Below, in pieces: positions 1 through 6,615 of a stretch of 9,160 bases of DNA; position 1 is the first letter of the stretch, and every line of letters begins with the position of its first letter. Source of the stretch: Candidatus Cloacimonadota bacterium (GTDB lineage Bacteria > Cloacimonadota > Cloacimonadia > Cloacimonadales > Cloacimonadaceae); NCBI GenBank assembly GCA_023392795.1, contig JAEWNJ010000143.1, forward strand, positions 1-9,160, given 5' to 3'. Below the pieces are notes generated by a model that saw nothing but the letters and a program-made list of their open reading frames with translations, was not told where the DNA came from and made no database searches. The position numbers and the translations under genes were made by a program.

Positions 1-570
1 CTGGCTGATCTTGCCGCCCACCAAACTGTAAAACATCCTCTGGATTTCTTTGTAAAACTCTTTGTTTACCACTTCCACGGAGAATCTATCTTCCAGATCA
101 GCAAAATCGCGGATGCGGCCGCGCTCCATCAGGAAGCTTTCCGGAGTCCGGGTTTTGGTATTCTCGCCCAGGTAGAAGGAGAAACGTTTGGGATTGGAGA
201 ACTTGTATTTCACGTCTGTGCCTTCCAGCTCCAGCTTGAGCGTGATCAGGGAAAAGCGGTAGCTACTGGAGTTTTCCGAGACAAAGAAGAATAGCGCATT
301 TTCCAGATTCAGCTCTGCCATCAGCCGGAAGGCATCTCTGGATACCCCGATGCGAGGGTCATGCTCCGAGGCATGCGAGATCTCGATGATCGCCAGATTA
401 TTCAGTGAATCGCAATCACCGATCCAATAAGCCTGGGGCCGGATGTATTTGGATTTGAATTCTATATTGATAGCTTGTCTTTTGAGCTTGAAGTCGTTGG
501 GCAGAAATCTAGTTTGCAGGAAGTCAATCCAAGCTTCGCGCTGGTAGGCTGAGCTGAGTATGTGGTTCAT
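1..570 (-). CDS. Eco57I-like (type IIG) restriction-modification protein, N-terminal part only
   Basis: An open frame runs without a stop from the start codon to the left edge, giving about 190 residues and no C-terminus. Two ATG codons lie in tandem (573 and 570). I chose 570 because AGGAG at 581-577 then sits 6 bases upstream; from 573 the spacing is only 3. Residues near the middle read DPRIGVSRDAFRLMAELNLE, then FFFVSENSSSYRFSLITL, and later KFSNPKRFSFYLG and FSVEVVNKEFYKEI. From memory this pattern is typical of the N-terminal region of large Eco57I-type proteins, which combine nuclease and N6-adenine methyltransferase functions in about 1000-1300 residues. The methylase motifs (for example NPPY) would lie beyond the window, so catalysis cannot be confirmed. 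It follows the PLD-helicase gene on the same strand after 120 bases, which suggests one operon. It could instead be a BREX- or DISARM-type methylase. The class is fairly likely, the exact system unknown. Confidence 0.72.
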   Translation of the reverse strand, partial: MNHILSSAYQREAWIDFLQTRFLPNDFKLKRQAINIEFKSKYIRPQAYWIGDCDSLNNLAIIEISHASEHDPRIGVSRDAFRLMAELNLENALFFFVSENSSSYRFSLITLKLELEGTDVKYKFSNPKRFSFYLGENTKTRTPESFLMERGRIRDFADLEDRFSVEVVNKEFYKEIQRMFYSLVGGKISQ

Positions 571-588
571 CATTTTCTCCTATTCTGA

Positions 589-694
589 TCGACACGAGAC
601 GTGTCAAATCCTATCTTATCAAATCGACACGACCGGTGACCCCAAGGCGGAGCAAAGCGAAGTCTTGGGGTGGAATAGACGTGTCGAAACCTAT
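589..694. repeat. Tandem hairpin repeat, second copy interrupted by a 45-base palindromic insert
   Basis: Copy 1 (589-614) reads TCGACACGA followed by GACGTGTCAAATCCTAT and forms a hairpin with arms GACACG (591-596) and CGTGTC (600-605). Copy 2 starts with the same TCGACACGA (624-632) and resumes with GACGTGTCGAAACCTAT (678-694). Between its halves lie 45 extra bases (633-677), which carry their own perfect 8-base arms, ACCCCAAG (639-646) and CTTGGGGT (664-671). In copy 2 the outer arms TCGACACG (624-631) and CGTGTCGA (680-687) enclose the inner stem. The element fills most of the helicase-to-methylase spacer and overlaps the helicase stop codon. No U-tract follows on the minus strand, so it is not a typical intrinsic terminator. 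It could structure the operon mRNA between the two genes, or it could be a miniature insertion. Confidence 0.8.
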
Positions 695-3600
695 ATCAGT
701 TCTTCCGCCAAAATTAAACTTTCGGCGCCGTCATCTATCTTACGGGCAGTTTGGATCATGGTATTCAAATAGCTGTGGGGCACCAGCGACATCAGGCTTT
801 GGATGTCCCTGTCCAGGCTGTCGGCATTTGCGCGATTGATGCTGCGATATACGCCATCCGGCAAGGAGTTCAGTTCTTTGGCCACGGTATAAAGATCTTG
901 CAGATAGTCTTTGTACTTGGGGGATGCGGTGATCATAGCTTTTAGTTTGTTCAGTGTTTTTGCGCGTTTCCCGGTATGGCTAGTGATCCCCTGTCTGATA
1001 AACATGTTAGATTTGGCATTTTGGTAGATTGCATCGAAGGCATCGGATATGGGGCGGGGTTTTTCTAATTCTGAGGCCCGGAACAAGTCAAGCGCAAGCT
1101 CTGGATTGAGGGCAATGGATTCATTGGCATCCAACCCCAGGCGGAAGGTGTAATCCCCACCCTTTTTACCAAAAACCAGAACCCCTTTCTTGTGCCTGGG
1201 TTCGGTGCGTTGTATCCTGCTGCGGTGCTCGATGCCGCGGGCTTTTTGGATCAACTCCGGTTTACCGGAAAGCAGGTGGTTGTATTCATTGAGATACCCG
1301 GCATCCCAGGATTCGGCTTCTTGTTCTTCCATCGCTTTCTTGTACTGTTCATGATAGTAGGAGATCAGTTGTTCTTCATTGGTCAGCACTTTGGTATCCT
1401 CACCCAAAAGTACATCGATCATCGCTTTTTTAAGGGTCGAGATCTCTTTTTTGCGGATGTGACCTTCGCCGATATCGGTGGGGAAGTAGTTGTAGATAAA
1501 GAGCTTGTCAAAGAGCATTTTGCCGATGCGGTTGATGCGGCCTACTCTTTGGATCACGCGGGTGGGATTATAGGGGATATCATAGTTGAATACCGTTCCT
1601 GCCCGATTCAGGTTTATCCCTTCCGAAAGGGCATCGGTGGTGATGATAATGTCGTAATCGTCACTTTGTTTTTCAGAGGAGGCATCGAAGTTTTCTTTGA
1701 TGATCTTACGCACTTTGCCCGATTCCGCACTGGAATAATAGATGGCGCGGATTTGCGAATCCTGGGCAATCCTTTCATACACATAGGAGGCAGTATCGGT
1801 GTATTCGCTGAATACGACGATCTTACGGGTTTTATCTCCAGTAAGCTGGCGTTTGATCTCCTCAGCGAAGTTGGCCAGCTTGGGATCATACGGCATACCC
1901 TTGGCAAACCAATCCTGATGTATGCGCTTCAGTAGGACCAGATCATGTTCCAGATGGATTATGAAACCCGGCTTCAATTCAGTGACGGGGATGAACACCA
2001 GACCCTTGTCGTAATGCTTTTTGAGCTCATCATCAAAGGCATAGGAATTGATCTCTGCCATAGCGTCATCGTTCATATCCTGCAAGAGGTTATCCACTGA
2101 AGGAAGCTGGCCATTTTTATAAATCGGCACCCGCTGCAGCTTTAGATAGTATTGTTTGATGCTTTCCATGGATTCAATCATGGATTCCAGGGTTTTCTTG
2201 AAGGCATTTAGTGAACTCTCAAAACGCCCTACCAAGAGCTTTTGCATGAACTGGGCCAGGTTTTTCTGGGCAGTCCCGATGGAATCTACGTCCACCCGCT
2301 TATCATCGATGCTATTGCGGAATTTCTCCAGATCAATGATGTAATTGGCTGGTTTATATCGGGCTCCGATATAGCCCGTGCTGTCGTCAATTTCTGTGTT
2401 ATCGGGTCCGATGTTCTCACTCTCGCGAGCGATCAGATTAAGGGTTGTGATGTATAAGTTAGCCATATCTCCCAAAGGGTATTCCTTCAGAATGGGAGCT
2501 TCGGCGAAGACATAACGGACGCCTTGTTTTTGCAAGTCCTCGCGGTAGGCATCGATCTTTTCCAGATCAAGACGGGATCTGCGGATCACCACCGGTTCCA
2601 GGATATATCTGATCTTGGCGGCAAGTTCTGTAACCCGGCGTTGCAGTTCCTTTTCGCTAATGCTCTTTTTCACCCGTTTTTTGTTGATGTCCTTATATTC
2701 TTTCACCGCTTCCGCAAAGAGGAAGGAGAGGTTATCTACGGTACGGATGGTGGATTTGGAAGGGATCTGGAACAGCTTGATCATGGCAAAAACGTCTTGC
2801 GGGCGGTTGTTAAAAGGCGTTGCTGTCAGCAGCATCACTTTGTTACCCTGACAGAGCTGGTGCAATAGGATGTAGTCGTCGGTTTCTTCATTGCGGTATT
2901 TATGGGCTTCATCTACAATGATCAATAGCTCTTCATCCGGGAACTTAGATTTTTGGTAGTCCAGCGCCTTTTGGATGGATCCGCTGCCAAATACTACTGC
3001 ATTCAATTCAAACATAACCCGGTATTCATGATCCCATTGATCCATCAGGTGAGGGGGTGCGATCACGATGGTTTTCTTGCGCAGGTTGTAAGCAACTGCC
3101 GAAGCGATGATGCTTTTTCCCAAACCTACCACATCGCAGATCATTACTCCACCATGTTCATTCAAGATCTTGAGGGATTTCTTGATGGCATCGGTCTGGT
3201 AGCGGAGATTGAAATACTTCCCTCTGGTGATGCGGGTGGGCAGGGCTATTTTACTCTGATCCCAGATTGAGAAGTACTCGTCTAACACCCGGACGTAGAA
3301 GAGATAGGGTTTGTAAAGCTTTTCATACCAGATTTTTTTTATCACCTCTTCGGTGAAATCTTCGATACTGTTCTCATCCACGATATCAACCGCAGCTTCC
3401 CAAAGCTCGTCAAAGATAGCTTTGCCTTCCTTAAACTTATCGTGCATGATTACATTGATCTCATGCTGTGCCTTCAATCCGGAAATAGTGAGATTGCTGG
3501 AACCCGTGATCATCGTGCCGGGTAAGACCCCGCCCTGGGAGTGTTCTGCATCATGCTCAAACAGGTACATCTTGGCGTGATTTGGCATCAGTGTCTTGCG

Positions 3601-3972
3601 GATCTGCAGGCTGCCGTCGCTGATTTTATCGAGAAAAAGCTTGAAAGCCTTGATCCGCTCCGATGAATCAAAGTAATCTGTTTCATTGAATACCGTCACC
3701 AGAGAGCTGTAGTAATCCTTCTTGATCTCCAACCGCGATTGATTGGTGTCGCGAATCACATAGTATTCTTTGATGTGGTTGGAGATGTCCTTTTCAATGC
3801 TCATGCCGACGAGAATTTTGAGGTCTTTATCCCTCAGTTGGGTGTACAGCTCTTCAAAACCGGAAAAGTAAAAGTAGCCCACGAGGAAGTAGAGCTTTTC
3901 GGCACTGGGAAGAATATCCTCAATAACGGTGGAAAGGAACTTACTTTGATTGGTGACAATCAGATCACTCAT
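691..3972 (-). CDS. PLD-nuclease/SNF2-type helicase fusion, likely defence protein
   Basis: The protein has 1093 residues. I start it at 3972 (MSDLIVTNQ) because GGAG lies 7 bases upstream; the open frame extends 23 codons further to an ATG at 4041, but that extension has no support. Residues about 1-210 form a phospholipase-D-like domain with HAKMYLF (H132, K134) and GSSNLT (157-162, N160). Only one HxK...N motif is present, and such domains usually act as dimers. A superfamily 2 helicase core follows: Walker A DVVGLGKS (280-287), DEAH (354-357), TATP (383-386), IVVFSEYTDT, and motif VI QRVGRINRIG (from Q808). The ATPase residues all look intact. The last 270 or so residues match no domain I know. 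The likely role is ATP-driven DNA translocation coupled to nuclease or nucleic-acid binding, in the cytoplasm. With the methylase-like gene downstream it suggests a restriction or phage-defence operon. DISARM has a separate SNF2 helicase and PLD protein; here the two are fused. Confidence 0.9.
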   Translation of the reverse strand: MSDLIVTNQSKFLSTVIEDILPSAEKLYFLVGYFYFSGFEELYTQLRDKDLKILVGMSIEKDISNHIKEYYVIRDTNQSRLEIKKDYYSSLVTVFNETDYFDSSERIKAFKLFLDKISDGSLQIRKTLMPNHAKMYLFEHDAEHSQGGVLPGTMITGSSNLTISGLKAQHEINVIMHDKFKEGKAIFDELWEAAVDIVDENSIEDFTEEVIKKIWYEKLYKPYLFYVRVLDEYFSIWDQSKIALPTRITRGKYFNLRYQTDAIKKSLKILNEHGGVMICDVVGLGKSIIASAVAYNLRKKTIVIAPPHLMDQWDHEYRVMFELNAVVFGSGSIQKALDYQKSKFPDEELLIIVDEAHKYRNEETDDYILLHQLCQGNKVMLLTATPFNNRPQDVFAMIKLFQIPSKSTIRTVDNLSFLFAEAVKEYKDINKKRVKKSISEKELQRRVTELAAKIRYILEPVVIRRSRLDLEKIDAYREDLQKQGVRYVFAEAPILKEYPLGDMANLYITTLNLIARESENIGPDNTEIDDSTGYIGARYKPANYIIDLEKFRNSIDDKRVDVDSIGTAQKNLAQFMQKLLVGRFESSLNAFKKTLESMIESMESIKQYYLKLQRVPIYKNGQLPSVDNLLQDMNDDAMAEINSYAFDDELKKHYDKGLVFIPVTELKPGFIIHLEHDLVLLKRIHQDWFAKGMPYDPKLANFAEEIKRQLTGDKTRKIVVFSEYTDTASYVYERIAQDSQIRAIYYSSAESGKVRKIIKENFDASSEKQSDDYDIIITTDALSEGINLNRAGTVFNYDIPYNPTRVIQRVGRINRIGKMLFDKLFIYNYFPTDIGEGHIRKKEISTLKKAMIDVLLGEDTKVLTNEEQLISYYHEQYKKAMEEQEAESWDAGYLNEYNHLLSGKPELIQKARGIEHRSRIQRTEPRHKKGVLVFGKKGGDYTFRLGLDANESIALNPELALDLFRASELEKPRPISDAFDAIYQNAKSNMFIRQGITSHTGKRAKTLNKLKAMITASPKYKDYLQDLYTVAKELNSLPDGVYRSINRANADSLDRDIQSLMSLVPHSYLNTMIQTARKIDDGAESLILAEELI

Positions 3973-4061
3973 GATATGACTCCAGATGGTCTTTGCTCTC
4001 TTGGGGTATCGAAAAGCTGAGGTAAGTTTTGATAGCCACACAGACCTAAGCGTTTCGCTAA

Positions 4062-4090
4062 GTTATCTTTACAGAAGACTTGGAACTCAA
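4062..4090 (-). promoter_or_regulatory. Candidate sigma70-like promoter for the helicase operon
   Basis: On the minus strand TTGAGT (4090-4085) and GATAAC (4067-4062) are 17 bases apart, each matching the consensus at 4 of 6 positions. Transcription would start near 4055, about 80 bases before the helicase ATG. The imperfect palindrome CTAAGCG-TTT-CGCTAAG (4046-4062, one mismatched pair) begins at the edge of the -10 box and could be an operator. This is a weak match in AT-rich sequence, and the true promoter may differ. Confidence 0.3.
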
Positions 4091-4185
4091 GCAACATAGT
4101 AATTATCCTTTAGTCATAATTGCAATATCTACAATAATACGAGTAAATATGATTCTATATATTAGTCAAGGAGTTTGTCGTTATG

Positions 4186-4330
4186 TGGCATTCTCCCCTT
4201 CGTGCCCTCTTCAGCTTCATACGCCTCCCATACACCGGTCGTACAATACTCATAGGTTTGTATGACCGGTGTTCGACCGGCTCATGTGATGCGTAGCAGC
4301 CAGAAGAGAGCAGGCGGGGGGGGAATGCCA
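4186..4330. repeat. Long imperfect inverted repeat, MITE- or REPIN-like
   Basis: The ends are TGGCATTC (4186-4193) and GAATGCCA (4323-4330), perfectly inverted, and extend inward into C- and G-runs with one mismatch. The core arms ACACCGGTCGTACAA (4232-4246) and TTGTATGACCGGTGT (4258-4272) pair over 15 positions with a single G-T, around an 11-base loop. Between ends and core the two arms are still recognisably inverted copies: the left CCTCTTC and TACGCC blocks match the right-arm complement CTCTCTTC and TACGCATC. The right arm has about 12 extra bases containing a second CGACCGG (4274-4280). The whole unit therefore looks like two head-to-head copies of a roughly 60-70 base sequence. No target-site duplication is obvious. 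Alternatives are a structured RNA or a degenerate mobile-element end. Confidence 0.75.
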
Positions 4331-4476
4331 AAAACAAATAATCCTTGACAAAACTACGATCCTCATGAAAAAAGCTATTGTCTTATCAACACTATGGCAA
4401 ACAACACTGTTCAATCAATGTCGTTGAGTCCACAAGTTATTCATTAACATAAGAATAGAATAATCAAGGAGGAACC

Positions 4477-6615
4477 GTGAACCGATTGCTTTTCTTAGTT
4501 TTCATCGTTCTCACTGCGGTTAGTTTAACCTCATGCGGGCAGAAGAATCCTTTTGCCCCTGAAGACCATGAGGATTGGCGGATAGATTTTTATGATGAGA
4601 TTACTGAGGATTATGCTCAACCTTCAGTATATCAGCAAAAGATTACAATCCTGGGTCCCGCTGAAGAATCCACGCTTTATGCCTTTAAGCTATGTACCAT
4701 CACTGATGAGCAGTCAATCTCCACAGATCAGGATGGGTGGGCGCTCTTTGGTAATGATATCTGGACTAGCAAGAACGAACTGAGCATGCAGTTCGATATC
4801 GATGGCGGCACTTTGGACAATCTGATCTCCAGAGTAATGGTGCAGGTAAGAAGTGCGGATGGCAAGATCAAAGTGCTGGATAGTGCCTTTAAAAGCCAGC
4901 GTTTACTGGGCACATTGATGGAGACGAATTTTGGTGAAGGTAATGAGATTGGCTTGGGCGCCGAGTTCCTGCTGCGTGAACAGATCAGCAATATCTATGT
5001 GGAAGGAAATTATGCCGATCATTTCATGTATCGGATCAACCTCCTGGATGGAGACTTACAACCGGTTCAGACGGGGCAGTGGTATAGTACCATTGATCTG
5101 CCCGATATTCGCAAAGTTATCTTGAATGCTAATACCAGTCCAGCCTTAACTGCAAATGATGAAAATAGTTACAGCCAGTTTGAGGTCTATGTTGTAAATC
5201 GTAACGGGATGGAACAGGCGACCCCCAGTTCGATATATTTCCGTTGCCAAGCCAATCGTAAACCCCGGGCAGTAATCTATAAACAATCCATCTTAGGTCT
5301 TGGTCAATATCATTATAGCTTGATCAACACAGAGTATCCGGAAGAATATTACCAACAGTTCCCTTTCACAGGCGAAAGATATCCGCGCGCATTGTGGGAA
5401 AACGGGGAAAATCTGGAGGCAATCAATTCGGCTGATTTCAGGCTTCATTTGCACTGGGGTTATCATGGCCAGTATGGATTCTTTTCCCCGAGTGGAGAGC
5501 TAGATATTTCTGATGATCCATTTTTTTCAAGCGAAGTTAATATGGTTCTGGACGATGCTACAGAAGATTGCTATGGAAGTCAGATTACGGCTTTTTGGCT
5601 GAATCTGGATGCTGAACCCTTTCCGGTGCAGCCCGGCATGCTGCAAAGTTCAGTGGAATTTGATGATCACGGCATGCGCTGGTTAAGAGTGCCAAACTTG
5701 GGTGATGCTAGCCGGCATTGCGTTGTGAGCAATCTTGCCAACGGGATGCACATGTTCAAGCTGCGAGTAGAGGACAATCAAGGTGTATTGAGCGATGTGG
5801 TTTCACAAACCATCAGCCTGCAAGCTCTCAAGCCCTCCTCCCAGCGCAGCGGCATCCTGATTGTGGATAATAGTCCACATAGTAGTTCTTCTTCACCGGA
5901 AGCAGTGGTAGATGCTTTTTATAACAGTGTGGTTCCAGACACTTGGGGCAATGTTGATGAGATAGAAGTTGGTGGCTATATGGATCCGGAACTCCGGCTA
6001 ACAACCATGCAGAATTATCTGGCTGTGCTGGTGCATAGTGATAACCCACAAACTGGGGGGGCAATTTATAAGATGCCAGATGCCCTGGACATATACCTGG
6101 ATAATGGCGGTACGGTATTGTTTAGCGATACCAGTCGATTATACTCAAAATTGTTGGATCTTAGATATAGTGGTAATTTCCTGTCAAACCGCTTCGGGAT
6201 TGGTAATACATCACTGGTAAGTTTTCTGGGTGGGAATCTTAACCAGAATCCATTCTTCGTTGAGGCTCTGGGGCAGCAGGGTCTGGAGGATATCCCCTTG
6301 AATTTGAGTGATCCCTTCAATAGCATTGTGGGTTCTCGTCAGGGACTCTCAACAGTAACTTATTTTGATGCTTCTCTGAATCTGGATTGGCTTTATGCTT
6401 TTGGGTGCAAGAGCCCGGAATCTCCAAACTATCCGCCTCAGCAGTCGGATTATGATCTATACTCATCGAAATACGTGGGCTTCAGGCACAGCAACAACGG
6501 CGGCACTGTGGTGGTGTTTGGCTTCCCATTGTCATATATGGATCAGGCTGCAACCGCTCAGGGACTACAAGCTATTTTGAACGATTTACTGGCTAATGGG
6601 CAGGGGAGGAAATAA
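4477..6615 (+). CDS. Surface-type lipoprotein with C-terminal Rossmann/amidotransferase-like domain
   Basis: The protein has 712 residues. It starts at a GTG preceded by AGGAGG (4467-4472, 4-base spacing). Residues 1-19 are a lipoprotein signal peptide with lipobox L17-T18-S19 and C20. The mature protein begins Cys-Gly-Gln with no Asp at +2, compatible with outer-membrane sorting. Residues 21 to about 380 look like all-beta extracellular sequence without a family I recognise. The stretch around 385-450 ends in NGMHMFKLRVEDNQGVLSD, a pattern seen in Ig-like or PKD-like domains. From about 459 (GILIVDN), through a Ser-run linker, YLAVLVHSD and YLDNGGTVLFSD, the sequence follows the alternating strand/helix pattern of class I amidotransferase-like (DUF4350-type) domains; no catalytic Cys-His pair is evident, so it may be non-enzymatic. 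The stop overlaps the next ATG by one base (TAATG), so the two proteins are probably made and used together. Function unknown. Confidence 0.85.
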   Translation: MNRLLFLVFIVLTAVSLTSCGQKNPFAPEDHEDWRIDFYDEITEDYAQPSVYQQKITILGPAEESTLYAFKLCTITDEQSISTDQDGWALFGNDIWTSKNELSMQFDIDGGTLDNLISRVMVQVRSADGKIKVLDSAFKSQRLLGTLMETNFGEGNEIGLGAEFLLREQISNIYVEGNYADHFMYRINLLDGDLQPVQTGQWYSTIDLPDIRKVILNANTSPALTANDENSYSQFEVYVVNRNGMEQATPSSIYFRCQANRKPRAVIYKQSILGLGQYHYSLINTEYPEEYYQQFPFTGERYPRALWENGENLEAINSADFRLHLHWGYHGQYGFFSPSGELDISDDPFFSSEVNMVLDDATEDCYGSQITAFWLNLDAEPFPVQPGMLQSSVEFDDHGMRWLRVPNLGDASRHCVVSNLANGMHMFKLRVEDNQGVLSDVVSQTISLQALKPSSQRSGILIVDNSPHSSSSSPEAVVDAFYNSVVPDTWGNVDEIEVGGYMDPELRLTTMQNYLAVLVHSDNPQTGGAIYKMPDALDIYLDNGGTVLFSDTSRLYSKLLDLRYSGNFLSNRFGIGNTSLVSFLGGNLNQNPFFVEALGQQGLEDIPLNLSDPFNSIVGSRQGLSTVTYFDASLNLDWLYAFGCKSPESPNYPPQQSDYDLYSSKYVGFRHSNNGGTVVVFGFPLSYMDQAATAQGLQAILNDLLANGQGRK

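Larger units (their letters stand above)
3973..4476. other. Divergent intergenic region between helicase and lipoprotein genes
   Basis: These 504 bases hold no convincing gene. From left to right they contain the helicase leader with its ribosome binding site (GGAG just left of 3984), an imperfect palindrome (4046-4062), a weak helicase promoter candidate (4062-4090), an AT-rich stretch (about 4095-4165), the long inverted-repeat element (4186-4330), and an A-rich stretch leading to AGGAGG (4467-4472) before the lipoprotein GTG start. A promoter for the lipoprotein operon must lie here or inside the repeat, but I could not find a clear pair of boxes. A short TTG-initiated frame on the minus strand (4155-4337) lies mostly within the repeat and is probably not a gene. 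Confidence 0.7.

Noticed and set aside
579..607. Minus-strand TTGACA with AATAGG 17 bases on, as a separate methylase promoter
   Set aside because: The -10 is poor and transcription would begin at the start codon, leaving no ribosome binding site; TTGACA here is part of the hairpin arm.
589..694. Spacer repeats considered as a CRISPR fragment
   Set aside because: There are only two units, 35 bases apart, with palindromic content and no spacer-like alternation or cas genes.
1192..1935. A 247-codon open frame on the plus strand
   Set aside because: It lies wholly antisense to the helicase C-terminal half, which has clear conserved motifs; the product is composed of hydrophobic shadow sequence without a ribosome binding site.
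4000..4014. CTTGGGGTATCGAAA in the helicase leader resembling CTTGGGGT...TCGAAA of the spacer repeat
   Set aside because: Similarity is limited to two short blocks at different spacing, so it is probably coincidence.
4253..4260. TAGGTTTG, matching the Bacteroidota -7 consensus TAnnTTTG
   Set aside because: It falls across the hairpin loop and right arm and has no TTG at the expected -33 distance; the host is probably not a true Bacteroidota member.
4155..4337. A 60-codon minus-strand frame across the long inverted repeat
   Set aside because: It starts at TTG with no ribosome binding site, and much of its sequence is the translated palindrome.
4345..4350. Perfect TTGACA upstream of the lipoprotein gene
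   Set aside because: The 16-18 base window downstream is a run of A with no acceptable -10 box, so I did not call a promoter.
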